DNA from: Variovorax sp. J22G73
Lineage (GTDB): Bacteria; Pseudomonadota; Gammaproteobacteria; Burkholderiales; Burkholderiaceae_C
Assembly: GCF_030317035.1 (NCBI RefSeq)
Contig: NZ_JASZYK010000011.1
Coordinates: 62,001-126,000, forward strand
Reading direction: 5' to 3'
DNA length: 64,000 bases
Within the stretch, counting starts at the first letter, position 1. Each line of letters starts with the position of its first letter. Positions 33,383 to 42,960 of this stretch are shown here, piece after piece. Made by a program: the position numbers and the translations under genes. A model generated the notes under the pieces. That model was not told where the DNA came from and ran no database searches. It saw only the letters and a program-made list of their open reading frames with translations.

Positions 33383-34119
33383 TTGTCGTCCTCCGCCGTG
33401 GGGTCGAGGCCGAACTGCTTCTCGAGCCAGAAGCACAGCAGCACGGCCACGCCGATGGCCACCACGATGTTGAGCTTCAGCGGCAGCGCGTAGGCGGCCA
33501 CGGCGGTGGCGCCGGCAATGAGCGCGGCCAGCACGCGCAGGCGGGTGGTCGCCATCGAGCACACGATGGCCACCAGGCTCAGCACGCCGGCAAAGCCCAG
33601 GCCCCAGTTCTGCGGAATGAAGTTGGCCAGCGCAATGCCGAGCACGCTCATGCCCATCCAGGCGCACCAGGTCACGAAGTAGTTGCCGGTGAGGTAGGCC
33701 TCCTGCTCTTCCTGCTCGGAAATCGTCAGCGGCGGCTTGGGGTACTTCTTGGTGAAGAGCGCGTAGCTCATGTCGGCCGTGAGGTAGCCGTGCATCATGC
33801 GGCGCCAGCGCGGCATGTGCATGAGGTAGGGGCGCAGGTGCAGGCTGAACACCACGAAGCGCAGGTTGACGCAGAAGCCCGTCGCCAGGATCACCCAGGC
33901 CGGCGCGCCCGCGAACAGCAGCGGAATGGCCGCGAGCTGCGAGCTGCCCGCGTAGACCAGGAAGGTCATGGCCAGCGCCTCGATCACGCTCATGTTCGAC
34001 TTGACCATGGCCACGCCTGTCATGAGGCCCCAGGCGCCGATGCCCAGCGCCACCGGCGACATGTCGCGAATGCCGACGCGAAATTCAGGGCGGCCGCGGA
34101 TGCTTTGCGAGAGGAACAT
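33379..34119 (-). CDS. azlC: AzlC-family branched-chain amino acid exporter large subunit
   Basis: 246 residues with about seven helices. Family motifs are GIRDMSPVALGIGAWGLMTG, FLVYAGSSQLAAIPLL, VNLRFVVFSLHLRPY and the charged loop before the fourth helix. The start codon at 34119 shares one base with the fmt stop (TGATG), so translation is coupled to fmt. Works with AzlD at 33032-33382. Confidence 0.92.
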   Translation of the reverse strand: MFLSQSIRGRPEFRVGIRDMSPVALGIGAWGLMTGVAMVKSNMSVIEALAMTFLVYAGSSQLAAIPLLFAGAPAWVILATGFCVNLRFVVFSLHLRPYLMHMPRWRRMMHGYLTADMSYALFTKKYPKPPLTISEQEEQEAYLTGNYFVTWCAWMGMSVLGIALANFIPQNWGLGFAGVLSLVAIVCSMATTRLRVLAALIAGATAVAAYALPLKLNIVVAIGVAVLLCFWLEKQFGLDPTAEDDK

Positions 34120-35090
34120 CAGCCGAAGGCCTGCCCGGGCTTCAGGTCGAAGCCGCGCAGGAAATCGGCCACGGCCAGGCGCTTGCCGCCCGGCCGCTGG
34201 AGTTCGGTGACGGTGACGGCCGAGCCGGCGGCGGCAGCCACGGTCACGCCGGCGTCGCTGACGGCCAGGAGGGTGCCCGGCGCGGCCGGCTCCATCGACA
34301 CGGCTTCGGCATGAGCGTGGGTGTGCGCGGTCCACAGCTTCACGGTTTCGCCGTCCAGCGGGCTGTTGGCACCGGGGAACGGATCGAAGGCGCGAATGCG
34401 CCGCACGATGGCGTCGGCCGGCTGGGCCCAGTCGATCAGCGCTTCGTGCTTCTCGACCTTGCTGGCGTAGGTGACGCCGTCGGCGGGCTGCGGCGTGCGC
34501 TCCAGCATGCCGATGCGCGCCAGCGCCTCGACGATCATGCGCCCCCCCAGCTCGGCCAGGCGGTCGTGCAGGCGGGCGGTGTTGTCGTCGCCGATGTCCA
34601 GCGCCTCGCGCAGCAGCATGTCGCCGGTGTCCAGGCCGGCGTCCATCTGCATGATGGTGATGCCGGTTTGCGCGTCGCCGGCCTCGATGGCGCGGTGGAT
34701 GGGCGCGGCGCCGCGCCAGCGCGGCAGCAGGCTCGCGTGGATGTTCAGGCAGCCGTGCACGGGCAGGTCGAGCACCCACTGCGGCAGAATCAGCCCGTAG
34801 GCGGCCACCACCATCACGTCGGGCCGGGCGGCCAGCAGGGTGTCGCGCGCGGCCGAGGCCTCGTCGGGGTACTTGCCGTCCAGCCGCAGGCTGCGCGGCT
34901 GGGCCACGGGCCAGTCGCTGGCGACGGCGCATTGCTTGACGGGCGAGGCCTGCAGCTTCATGCCGCGGCCAGCGGGGCGGTCGGGCTGGCTCATGACCAG
35001 CACCACCTCATGGCCGGCGGCGGCGATGGCCTCCAGCGCGACGCGCGCGAACTCGGGCGTGCCCGCGAAAACGACTCTGAGGGGGCTCAA
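34119..35090 (-). CDS. fmt: Methionyl-tRNA formyltransferase
   Basis: 323 residues. The hydrolase/formyltransferase domain starts with VVFAGTPEFARVALEAI and carries the catalytic NIHASLLPRWRGAAPIHRAI and QMDAGLDTGDM. A C-terminal OB-like domain follows. It formylates Met-tRNAi with 10-formyl-THF for initiation. The start is a TTG at 35090 whose last two bases overlap the upstream TGA stop; no ATG or GTG starts the conserved domain. Near def as in most bacteria. Confidence 0.95.
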   Translation of the reverse strand: MSPLRVVFAGTPEFARVALEAIAAAGHEVVLVMSQPDRPAGRGMKLQASPVKQCAVASDWPVAQPRSLRLDGKYPDEASAARDTLLAARPDVMVVAAYGLILPQWVLDLPVHGCLNIHASLLPRWRGAAPIHRAIEAGDAQTGITIMQMDAGLDTGDMLLREALDIGDDNTARLHDRLAELGGRMIVEALARIGMLERTPQPADGVTYASKVEKHEALIDWAQPADAIVRRIRAFDPFPGANSPLDGETVKLWTAHTHAHAEAVSMEPAAPGTLLAVSDAGVTVAAAAGSAVTVTELQRPGGKRLAVADFLRGFDLKPGQAFG

Positions 35091-35587
35091 TCGCGGACCC
35101 GATCGAGCTCGAGATCGTCTCCCGTGTGATAACGCCGGACCACGCCGGTCGGGTCGATGTAGATGTACAGCATGCGGCGCTCGTTCACCGACTTGTAGCG
35201 CCAGGTCCAGACGGCACCGTCGAAGGAGCTGACGCGGCTGATTTCATAGGGGCGGCCGTAGAAGGCCATCACGTCGTTCTGGCGCCACTGGTTGACCTTG
35301 ATGTCCTGCCCGAAGCGCGCTTCGCTGAGCACTTGCGTCACCGAGACGACCTTGCCGGAGGCGTCGACGTCGATGTCGGTCACCTCGAAGCCGGCCGGCA
35401 TGCGCGAGTACTGCAGCCGTTCGCCGCCGCCGGTGAGCGGGTAGCGGCCGGTGGGCGCGCCCAGGCGCTGCAGCGTGTCGGCGGCGCTGGCGCCCGGTTG
35501 CACGCGGGTGGGCTCGTTGGCGCAGCCGGCCAGGCCCAGCGCAGCGGCCGCGAGAAAAGCCAGGGCACCGAGGCGACGTGAGTTCAT
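35087..35587 (-). CDS. BamE/SmpA-like small lipoprotein
   Basis: 166 residues. The signal sequence ends in LAGC near residue 21. The body shows the SmpA/OmlA-like pattern of a short beta-alpha domain: TLQRLGAPTGRYPL, then TDIDVDASGKVVSVTQVL and a late strand MLYIYIDPTGVVRRYH. It is probably outer-membrane anchored. It lies between def and fmt, starting 14 bases after def and overlapping fmt. It could be an assembly factor-like protein, but a second BamE elsewhere in the genome is expected, so identity is open. Confidence 0.75.
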   Translation of the reverse strand: MNSRRLGALAFLAAAALGLAGCANEPTRVQPGASAADTLQRLGAPTGRYPLTGGGERLQYSRMPAGFEVTDIDVDASGKVVSVTQVLSEARFGQDIKVNQWRQNDVMAFYGRPYEISRVSSFDGAVWTWRYKSVNERRMLYIYIDPTGVVRRYHTGDDLELDRVRD

Positions 35588-35601
35588 GGGGTCTGTGGGG
35601 G

Positions 35602-36120
35602 TCAAGCGCGCTCGCGCAGTTCTTCGCGCTGCAGTTTCAGCAGCTTGCTCTTGATGCGGTTGCGCTTCAGGGGCGAGAGGTATTCGACGAAGACCTTGCC
35701 CAGCAGGTGGTCGAGCTCGTGCTGGATGCACACCGCCAGGAGGCCTTCGGCCTCGACGGTGCGCTGCTCGCCGTTCTCGTCGAGCGCCTGCACCTTGACC
35801 GAGGTCGAGCGCATCACGCCGTCGTAGATGCCGGGCACGGAGAGGCAACCTTCTTCGTTCAGCACGCGCTCGTCGCTGGCCCAGGTGATCTCGGGGTTGA
35901 TGAGCACGATCGGCTCGTTGCGCTCCTCGGACACGTCGATGACGACGAGGCGCTCGTGCACGTCGATCTGCGTGGCGGCCAGGCCGATGCCGTTGGCGTC
36001 GTACATGGTTTCCAGCATGTCGGCCACCAGGGCCTTGATGCGCGCGTCGACGCCCTGCACCGGCTTGGCCACCGTGTGCAGGCGCTTGTCCGGGTAACTC
36101 AGAATGATTCGTTTGGCCAT
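35602..36120 (-). CDS. def: Peptide deformylase
   Basis: 172 residues with all three active-site motifs: GIGLAATQ (I), EEGCLSVPG (II, metal Cys) and QHELDHLLG (III, HExxH). It removes the formyl group from nascent peptides using Fe2+ or Zn2+. First gene of the def-lipoprotein-fmt-azlC-azlD run and divergent from the LysM protein across 158 bases. Cytoplasmic, ribosome-associated. Confidence 0.97.
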   Translation of the reverse strand: MAKRIILSYPDKRLHTVAKPVQGVDARIKALVADMLETMYDANGIGLAATQIDVHERLVVIDVSEERNEPIVLINPEITWASDERVLNEEGCLSVPGIYDGVMRSTSVKVQALDENGEQRTVEAEGLLAVCIQHELDHLLGKVFVEYLSPLKRNRIKSKLLKLQREELRERA

Positions 36121-36278
36121 GAAATCGGGGGGAAGTTGTGGCTATTTTCGCCAATTCCGCGACGCGACGCGCCGTCCGGGGCCGAAAACGTTGCCCTCCC
36201 TGGGGCTTCAGCGCAGAATTCGTAGCAAATTGTGAGATTCGTATGTGCAGCGATACGTCGCGCGCTCACCATCCAGAC

Positions 36279-37496
36279 ATGAAAAAGCTCAGACTCACCG
36301 ACCGCCAGCGCCTTTCCCTTCCAGCCACGCTGACAGCCCTCGCGGTGATCTGCGGCTGCGGCGCCACGACGGCCTGGGCTCAAAACTACCCCGTCACGCC
36401 CCAGCAGCGCGCCACGGCGCAGCAAACCGCCCAGCAGGGCGTGCCGCTGAGCGAGCTGGCGCCCAACGCGCCCGACGAATACACCGTCAAGCCCGGCGAC
36501 ACGCTGTGGGCCATTTCGCGCCTCTACCTGCTGCGCCCCTGGCGCTGGCCGGAACTGTGGGGCATGAACATCAATGAAATCGCGAACCCGCACCGCATCT
36601 ACCCGGGCCAGGTGCTCTACCTGGACAAGACCGGTGGCCGCGCACGCCTGACCACCCGCCGCGGTGGCTTCGGCGGCGATGGCGGAACCATCAAGCTGTC
36701 ACCCCGCACCCGATTCGACTCGCTGGCCGGCATGGCATTGCCCACGCTCAACCCGAGCATCATCGAGCCCTTCCTGAGCGAACCCATCGTGGTCGACGCC
36801 AACGCGCTGGACGCCGCGCCGCGCATCGTCGCGGGCAACGACAGCCGCGTGCTGCTGTCGCGCGGCGACCGCGCCTATGCGCGCGGCAATGCCGATTCGC
36901 CGCTGGTGGAAGCCGCCGGGCCGGTGCAGAACTTCCGCATCTTCCGCAACGCCACGCCGCTGAAAGACCCGGGCACGGGCGAAATCCTCGGCTACGAGGC
37001 CCAGTACCTGGGCAAGGCGCGGCTGCAGCGCGGCGAGACGACCACCATCGAAACGGTGGAAGACAAGGACGTCATCACCGTGGTGCCGGCCAGCATCGAC
37101 ATCATCGCCTCGCGCGAGGAAATGCGCGCCGGCGACCGCCTGCTGCCCGAACCGCCGCGCCAGCTGCTGAGCTACGTGCCGCGCGCACCCTCGACGCAGG
37201 TCGAGGGCCGCATCATCTCGGTCTACGGCAACGCGGTGCAGTTCGCGGCGCAGAACCAGGTGGTGGCCATCAACAAGGGCACGCGCGACGGCATCGACAA
37301 CGGCCACGTGCTGGCCATCATGAAGAACGGCGAGACCCTGCTCGACCGCACCGGCGCCCGCAAGGAAACCATCAAGCTGCCCAACGAACGCATCGGCCTG
37401 CTGATGGTGTTCCGCACTTTCGAGAAAGTGTCCTACGCGCTGGTGCTGGAAATCAACGACACTCCGCGCGCCGGCGACTTCCTCGTCAATCCCTGA
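36279..37496 (+). CDS. LysM-domain secreted protein
   Basis: 405 residues. A signal peptide ends near residue 35 (AWAQ). One LysM domain lies at 68-116 (YTVKPGDTLWAISRLYLL; IYPGQVLYLD), which binds peptidoglycan. The remaining ~290 residues form a conserved beta-proteobacterial domain of unknown function (GRIISVYGNAVQFAAQNQ; MVFRTFEKVSYALVL). It is the usual gene between def and dprA in this group. Periplasmic or outer-membrane-associated; start ATG at 36279 fits the signal peptide. Confidence 0.9.
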   Translation: MKKLRLTDRQRLSLPATLTALAVICGCGATTAWAQNYPVTPQQRATAQQTAQQGVPLSELAPNAPDEYTVKPGDTLWAISRLYLLRPWRWPELWGMNINEIANPHRIYPGQVLYLDKTGGRARLTTRRGGFGGDGGTIKLSPRTRFDSLAGMALPTLNPSIIEPFLSEPIVVDANALDAAPRIVAGNDSRVLLSRGDRAYARGNADSPLVEAAGPVQNFRIFRNATPLKDPGTGEILGYEAQYLGKARLQRGETTTIETVEDKDVITVVPASIDIIASREEMRAGDRLLPEPPRQLLSYVPRAPSTQVEGRIISVYGNAVQFAAQNQVVAINKGTRDGIDNGHVLAIMKNGETLLDRTGARKETIKLPNERIGLLMVFRTFEKVSYALVLEINDTPRAGDFLVNP

Positions 37497-37526
37497 CCTG
37501 CGACCCCGGCTTTCTCGAACACTCGT

Positions 37527-38672
37527 TTGGAACGCGCAGAACTCGCAGGCTGGCTGCGGCTTTCACTGACGCCGGGCATCGGCGACGGCGCCGCTCGCCG
37601 GTTGCTCGCCGCCTTCGGCTTGCCCGAGCGCATCTTCACGCAGCCCGATGCGGCGCTGCGCGAGGTCGTCTCGCAGGCGCAGGCCACGGCATTGCAGCAA
37701 ATACCCGTCAACCTGCAGGCGCAGGTCGACCTGACCTGGCAATGGCTGCACGCGGGCGACAACGGCGTGGTGCGCCGCGTGGTGACGCTCGGCGATGCCG
37801 GCTACCCGGCCTCGCTGCTCGAAATGACCGACCCGCCGCTCATGCTCTATGTGCTGGGCGCCGCCGACTACGACCTGACACAGCTCGGCCACAGCATCGC
37901 CGTGGTGGGCAGCCGCAACCCCACGCCGCAGGGCGCCACCAATGCGCGCAGCTTCGCGCGCGCGCTGGGTGAAGTCGGCCTGCCTGTGGTGTCGGGCCTG
38001 GCGCTGGGCGTCGACGGCGCCGCGCACCAGGGCGCGCTGGACGCGGCCGGCGACACGCCGCGGCTGGCCACGGTGGCCGTGGTGGGCACCGGGCTCGACC
38101 GCGTGTACCCCGCGCGGCACCGCGACCTGGCGCACCGCATCACGCTGCAGGGACTCATCGTGAGCGAGCTGCCGCTGGGCACGCCACCGCTCACGCAGAA
38201 TTTTCCGAAGCGCAACCGGCTGATTGCCGGGCTCGCGCGCGGCACGCTGGTGGTCGAGGCGGCGCTGCAGTCGGGCTCGCTCATCACCGCGCGGCTGACG
38301 TCCGAGCAGGGCAAGGAAGTGTTCGCGATTCCCGGCTCCATCCACTCGCCGCAATCGCGCGGCTGCCATGCGCTGATCCGCCAGGGCGCGAAGCTGGTGG
38401 AATCGGTGAACGACATCCTCGAGGAACTGCCGCCGCTGCAAGCCAGGGCCGCGCCCGGTGCCACCGCTGGCAATGGCAACACGCAGGCCGAAGACACGTC
38501 CGAAGACCCGCTGCTCGATGCCCTCGGCTTCGACCCCGTGAGCCTCGACGCACTGAGCGCGCGCACCGGCTGGAGCGCCGCGGCGCTGCAGGCAAAGATG
38601 CTCGAGCTCGAACTCGACGGCCAGATCGCGCGGCTGCCCGGCGGGCTCTTCCAGCGCACGGCCACGGCCTGA
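37527..38672 (+). CDS. dprA: DNA-processing protein DprA (Smf)
   Basis: 381 residues. The Rossmann-like core contains IAVVGSRNPTPQG, PVVSGLALGVDGAAH, GTGLDRVYPARH and NRLIAGLARGTLVVEAA. A C-terminal winged helix (LDALGFDPVSLDALSARTGW) closes the protein. DprA loads RecA on incoming single-stranded DNA during transformation. The start is a TTG at 37527, 31 bases after the LysM gene; no better in-frame start precedes the conserved LAGWLRLSLTPGIG. Followed by smg. Confidence 0.95.
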   Translation: MERAELAGWLRLSLTPGIGDGAARRLLAAFGLPERIFTQPDAALREVVSQAQATALQQIPVNLQAQVDLTWQWLHAGDNGVVRRVVTLGDAGYPASLLEMTDPPLMLYVLGAADYDLTQLGHSIAVVGSRNPTPQGATNARSFARALGEVGLPVVSGLALGVDGAAHQGALDAAGDTPRLATVAVVGTGLDRVYPARHRDLAHRITLQGLIVSELPLGTPPLTQNFPKRNRLIAGLARGTLVVEAALQSGSLITARLTSEQGKEVFAIPGSIHSPQSRGCHALIRQGAKLVESVNDILEELPPLQARAAPGATAGNGNTQAEDTSEDPLLDALGFDPVSLDALSARTGWSAAALQAKMLELELDGQIARLPGGLFQRTATA

Positions 38673-38775
38673 ACGCCTGAGCCCGCCGCATCGCGGGCAA
38701 ACATGCCGGCCGAACGTCGCATGAAGGGCACAAACGCAAGGGGCGAGCGACCACTTCCTGGGCTATATTGAGGCC

Positions 38776-39294
38776 ATGTTCGAAGTGCTCGTTTTTGTCT
38801 ACGAAAACTATTGGCGCGGCGATGCCTGCCCCGAACCCCAGCAACTGGGCCGCAAGCTCAGCGCGCACGGCTTCGAGGCAGAAGAGATCCGCGAAGCCCT
38901 TCACTGGCTCGACGGCCTGAGCCTTGCAACGCAAGGCATGCAGATCGAACGCAGCGCCAACGACGAGGCCAGCGCCACCGTCACCTTGCGCGGCGCACCC
39001 GAGCCGGCACTGCCGCAATCCGACAACGCCATGCGCGTTTACTCGCAGGCAGAGCAGGAGCACCTGGGCGCGGAGTGCCTGGGCTTCATCCGCTTTCTGG
39101 AGTCGTCGAACGTGCTGTCGTGCGGGCTGCGCGAGATCGTCATCGAGCGCGCCATGGCTGCACCGGGCGACCCGGTTGCCATCGACGAGCTGAAGATCAT
39201 CGTGCTGATGGTGCACTGGAGCACCGGCATCGAGCCCGATGCGCTGGTGCTCGACGAACTCTGCGAGAGCCGCGAAGGCCGCATCGCCCACTGA
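38776..39294 (+). CDS. smg: Smg protein (DUF494)
   Basis: 172 residues. It opens with MFEVLVFVYENYW, the typical Smg start, then LGRKLSAHGFEAEEIREALHWLD and LGFIRFLESSNVLS, all-helical. Smg is conserved next to dprA in many proteobacteria; its function is not established. Usually topA follows, but here the next gene, DUF1631, is on the opposite strand, so the dprA-smg-topA link is broken. Confidence 0.93.
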   Translation: MFEVLVFVYENYWRGDACPEPQQLGRKLSAHGFEAEEIREALHWLDGLSLATQGMQIERSANDEASATVTLRGAPEPALPQSDNAMRVYSQAEQEHLGAECLGFIRFLESSNVLSCGLREIVIERAMAAPGDPVAIDELKIIVLMVHWSTGIEPDALVLDELCESREGRIAH

Positions 39295-39312
39295 CTCCAC
39301 CGACCCCGTGAG

Positions 39313-39331
39313 CTGGCGAACCTGTCGCCAG
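39313..39331. terminator. Hairpin between convergent smg and DUF1631
   Basis: CTGGCGA and TCGCCAG form a 7-bp stem with a five-base loop in the 41-base gap between converging genes. No T-run follows on either strand, so it is a weak bidirectional terminator candidate. Confidence 0.35.
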
Positions 39332-39335
39332 GCTG

Positions 39336-41825
39336 CTAGTTCAGCAAGCGCTCGGGGTTCGCATCCAGCTTCGCCAGCGCCTCGCGCGTGGCGCGCACCG
39401 TGAGCGTTTCTTCCTCTGCCGGCACCAGCAGGCCTGCCTGCAGGTAGGTCGCCAGCCGGCCGGCTTGAATAAGGAAGCTGCGGCCGTCCGCCGAAGCGAA
39501 CAGGTGCAGCTGCTTGCGGTCGCTGCGCCAGACGAACTGCACCTGGCTCACGCGGTCGTTGTGGTCCAGCATGAACCAGTTGCCCACCTGCAACTCGTGC
39601 GCCCAGGCCAGCATGTCCTCGGGCACCTTGGTGCCGGCGGCGTCGGGAATGACCTCGATCGACGCCGCGTCCACCCCCAGCAGCAGCTCGATGCTGTGGG
39701 CGTCGAGCGGCAACTCGTTGCCGCCGGAGCCGTCGACGTCGCTCACGAAGTCTTCCAGGTGCGTCAGCCGTTCGGCCATGGCCTCGATCTTGGCCTGCGG
39801 AATGGCCTCGGTCTTCGACATGAACGCATCGGACAGCGTGGCCCCGATGATCTTGATGTGTGCTTCCTGCGGCTCGTCGACGATGCCCAGCAGAGCCATG
39901 CCCTGGCGCAGGCGTTGCAGCAGCTGCGGCAGGTCTTGAATCACGCGGGCGCGGTCGGTGCGGTTGGGCTTGGCGCTCGCGGCCCACACCAGCTCGGAGG
40001 CCACGCGCTTGAGCATCACGGTCTGCTCGCCCTGCGCCCCGTAGCGCAGCGCGGCAATGGCCAGCACCTCGGCCCAGACCTTGAACAGGAACTCACGGAT
40101 CTCCTCGCGCACCGGCATGTCGTTGAGCATCTTGCGCAACTCGATGGTGTACTGGATCGCCATCGTTTCCTTCTGCTCGACCTGCTGCGCCACGCTCATC
40201 ACGCGCTGCGTGGTGTCGCTCTGCGTGAGGTAGCGGTTCAGGAAGGCGACGAACTCGTCGAACACCAGCTTGAACACGCGCTGCCCGGTCTCGGGGTACT
40301 GCTCGATGACCTGCACCACCCGGCGGATCTCGCCCTCGAGCGCGCTGCCCGTGATGGCGGCGGCATCGAAGCCCATGACGCACGAGCCCATGCGGTCGAT
40401 CAGCATGCGCGCGGGATGCTGCAAGGTGCCGAAGAACTCGGGCTCGGCAATGGCCACGCGCAGCACCGGCATCTGCAGGCGCGCGAACCACACGCGGGCG
40501 GAGAACGGAATGCGCTCCTCGGCCAGGATGGCCTGGAACATCAGCGCCACGATTTCCACCGTGGCCTTGTCGGCCGTTGTGGGCGCTCGCTTCTTGAGTT
40601 CGGCAGTGCGCTTGCGCAGGTCGACCGCGGTCTGCTGCATCAGCGTGGCCTGCTCGCCGGTGCCGTCCAGGTACTGGGTGGCGGCCATGCGATAGGCGAC
40701 CTCGGCGTCGGCGATGGCGCCGGCAAAGGTTCTGGAGAAAACGCGCGGTGCGCCGTTGCCTGCGCCTTGGTTCACCTGGCCTGCACCGCCGGCGCCCCCA
40801 TGGCTGCCATGGCCGCCGGTCGCCCGACCTTCGGTGCCCGGCGCGGTGTACTGTCCCGCGCCCGAACCCGCAACGCCGCCGGGGCCCAGGGCACCGCCGC
40901 CGTCACCCCCGATGCGCGCGGCGACGAAACGCTTGAGGCTCAGCAGCGCGGTCTGCGCACGCTGCCGCGCGATCATCAAGGGCGAGCCGCCGGTGGTGGC
41001 CGTCGCCGGCGCCGCACCCGATTGCGCCATGCCCGGCTGCCCTTCGAAGCCGAAGCCGGCGCGCTGCGCGCTGCGAGGGCCGGCGGAGGCGGAAGAGACT
41101 GAAGAGGCCGAAGAAACGGCCGACCCACCGCCGCTGTCCATCGGCACGCCTGACGCGGTCGCTGGCCCGCTCCCGGCGTTGCCGGTGCGGCGCACGAAGC
41201 TCTTGAGATCGATCTCTTCCATCACGCCGTTGGCGATCAGGAAGGCGTTGGCATTCTGGTAGGCCTTGACCACCACCTCGACCAGCCCCTGCTGCACGGT
41301 GTCCTGCACCCGGGTCCACAGCCCGCGGCTCAGGCCGGCGGCCAGCCATTGCTCGACCAGCAGCTTGGCCAGCGTCTCGGGCTTGAGCACGTCCTTGGCA
41401 TCGAACTCGTTCGTGCCCTCGAGGTGCTGGATGCGCAGGCGCAGGTCGCTGAGCTCGAAGCCGGCCTTGTCGTGGATCATCTGCGCGAGGCGCGATGAAA
41501 GGATGTTGCTTTCGACCACCTCGTCGCCGATCAGCTCCAGCCGCAGCGCCGAGGGCACGGCCGATGCGCTCGCCGTGGCGTCCAGCGCCTTGCGCCAGCC
41601 GGTTTGCGACAGCGACACCCAGTGCGTGGCCTGGCCCTGGAACGCGACAAAGTCGTCGCGGTGTTCCTGCATGGCGCGGGCATTGCCGGCCTCGGACGAG
41701 ATGGCCGTCAGCCGGTCGCGGATGGCGCGGGCCAGCGGCGCAATGGCGCCTTCCGTGGCCGACACGAAACGCTCACGCGTCTCGCGTGCGAGCTGCAGGG
41801 AAGAGGCGGACCGCGCAATGCTCAT
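39336..41825 (-). CDS. DUF1631 family protein
   Basis: 829 residues, mostly predicted helical and without signal or membrane segments. It has the DUF1631 pattern (a phosphodiesterase/thymidine-phosphorylase-like annotation is sometimes attached without proof). A low-complexity Ser/Ala/Gly linker (about 225-360) separates an N-terminal helical part from the larger C-terminal domain, which contains MQMPVLRVAIAEPEFF-like segments (LQMPVLRVA) and HELQVGNWFMLDHNDRVSQ. It sits alone on the minus strand, 157 bases after secF. In other bacteria DUF1631 proteins have been tied to c-di-GMP or motility control, but nothing in the sequence proves this. Confidence 0.85.
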   Translation of the reverse strand: MSIARSASSLQLARETRERFVSATEGAIAPLARAIRDRLTAISSEAGNARAMQEHRDDFVAFQGQATHWVSLSQTGWRKALDATASASAVPSALRLELIGDEVVESNILSSRLAQMIHDKAGFELSDLRLRIQHLEGTNEFDAKDVLKPETLAKLLVEQWLAAGLSRGLWTRVQDTVQQGLVEVVVKAYQNANAFLIANGVMEEIDLKSFVRRTGNAGSGPATASGVPMDSGGGSAVSSASSVSSASAGPRSAQRAGFGFEGQPGMAQSGAAPATATTGGSPLMIARQRAQTALLSLKRFVAARIGGDGGGALGPGGVAGSGAGQYTAPGTEGRATGGHGSHGGAGGAGQVNQGAGNGAPRVFSRTFAGAIADAEVAYRMAATQYLDGTGEQATLMQQTAVDLRKRTAELKKRAPTTADKATVEIVALMFQAILAEERIPFSARVWFARLQMPVLRVAIAEPEFFGTLQHPARMLIDRMGSCVMGFDAAAITGSALEGEIRRVVQVIEQYPETGQRVFKLVFDEFVAFLNRYLTQSDTTQRVMSVAQQVEQKETMAIQYTIELRKMLNDMPVREEIREFLFKVWAEVLAIAALRYGAQGEQTVMLKRVASELVWAASAKPNRTDRARVIQDLPQLLQRLRQGMALLGIVDEPQEAHIKIIGATLSDAFMSKTEAIPQAKIEAMAERLTHLEDFVSDVDGSGGNELPLDAHSIELLLGVDAASIEVIPDAAGTKVPEDMLAWAHELQVGNWFMLDHNDRVSQVQFVWRSDRKQLHLFASADGRSFLIQAGRLATYLQAGLLVPAEEETLTVRATREALAKLDANPERLLN

Positions 41826-41982
41826 TGAAAAGTCGGAAGGGCCAAGGTAGTCGATTCGTCAGCAACAACCGCGAGCTTGCATCGGTATGCGCCGGGGCAC
41901 AAGTGTGGAGAGTGCCCGACGTTGCATGCGAACCGCGGCGCGGCCTTCGCCGCCACCGCACACAGTAACCCCGGAGTATCCG

Positions 41983-42942
41983 TCAGACCACGGCGCCGGC
42001 GTTGGGATCGTCCTCGGATTCGCCGTCGCGCTTGGTCGGGCCGCCCTTCACCAGGTCTTCGCGCTTCACGCCCAGCCACATGGCGATGGCCGCCGCCACG
42101 AAGGCCGACGAGTAGATGCCGAAGCAGATACCGATGGTCAGCGCCAGCGCAAAGTAGTGCAGCGTGGGGCCGCCGAAGAAGAACATCGACAGCACCACCA
42201 GCTGGGTGGAGCCGTGGGTGATGATGGTCCGGCTGATGGTCGAGGTGATCGCGTTGTCGATGATCTCGGTGGTCGACAGCTTGCGGTAGCGCCGGAAGTT
42301 CTCGCGGATGCGGTCGAAGATCACGACCGATTCGTTCACCGAATACCCCAGCACCGCCAGCACCGCCGCCAGCACCGCCAGCGAGAACTCCCACTGGAAG
42401 AAGGCGAAGAAGCCCAGGATGATCACCACGTCGTGCAGGTTGGCCAGCACGGTGGCGAGCGCGAACTTCCATTCGAAGCGGAACGCCAGGTAGATCATGA
42501 TGCCCACGACCACCATGCCCAGCGCCTTCAGGCCGTTGGTGGTGAGCTCTTCGCCCACCTGCGGGCCGACCACCTCGATGCCGCGCTGCGTGGCCGACGG
42601 GTCGACCGACTTCAGCGCGCCCATCACCTGCGCGCTTTGCTGGTCGGAGCTCATGCCCTTCTGGGCGGGCAGGCGGATCTGCACGTCGCGCGAGCTGCCG
42701 TAGCTCTGCACCTGCACGTCGGGGTAGCCGAGCTTGCCGATGGCGTCGCGCACCTTGCCGATGTCGGCCGATTGCTCGTAGGCGACCTCCATCACGGTGC
42801 CGCCCGTGAACTCGACCGACAGGTGCAGCCCGCGGTGGAACAGGAAGAACACCGCCAACGCGAAGGTGACGACGGAGACGATGTTCAGCACCACCGCGTG
42901 GCGCATGAACGGGATCGTCTTGTGGATGCGGAAGAATTCCAT
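41983..42942 (-). CDS. secF: Protein translocase subunit SecF
   Basis: 319 residues with six membrane helices. SecF signatures include the first periplasmic motif LSVEFTGGTVMEV, and YSVNESVVIFDRIRENFR with RTIITHGSTQLVVL. It works with SecD, using the proton motive force to pull proteins out of the SecYEG channel. It starts 18 bases after secD and ends the yajC-secD-secF run. The acidic C-terminal tail is short. Confidence 0.97.
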   Translation of the reverse strand: MEFFRIHKTIPFMRHAVVLNIVSVVTFALAVFFLFHRGLHLSVEFTGGTVMEVAYEQSADIGKVRDAIGKLGYPDVQVQSYGSSRDVQIRLPAQKGMSSDQQSAQVMGALKSVDPSATQRGIEVVGPQVGEELTTNGLKALGMVVVGIMIYLAFRFEWKFALATVLANLHDVVIILGFFAFFQWEFSLAVLAAVLAVLGYSVNESVVIFDRIRENFRRYRKLSTTEIIDNAITSTISRTIITHGSTQLVVLSMFFFGGPTLHYFALALTIGICFGIYSSAFVAAAIAMWLGVKREDLVKGGPTKRDGESEDDPNAGAVV

Positions 42943-42960
42943 GGCGCTTGTCCTCGACCT

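Noticed and set aside
38681..38698. GCCCGC/GCGGGC hairpin after dprA as a terminator
   Set aside because: Stem of only six bases and followed by AAACATG, with smg just downstream on the same strand.
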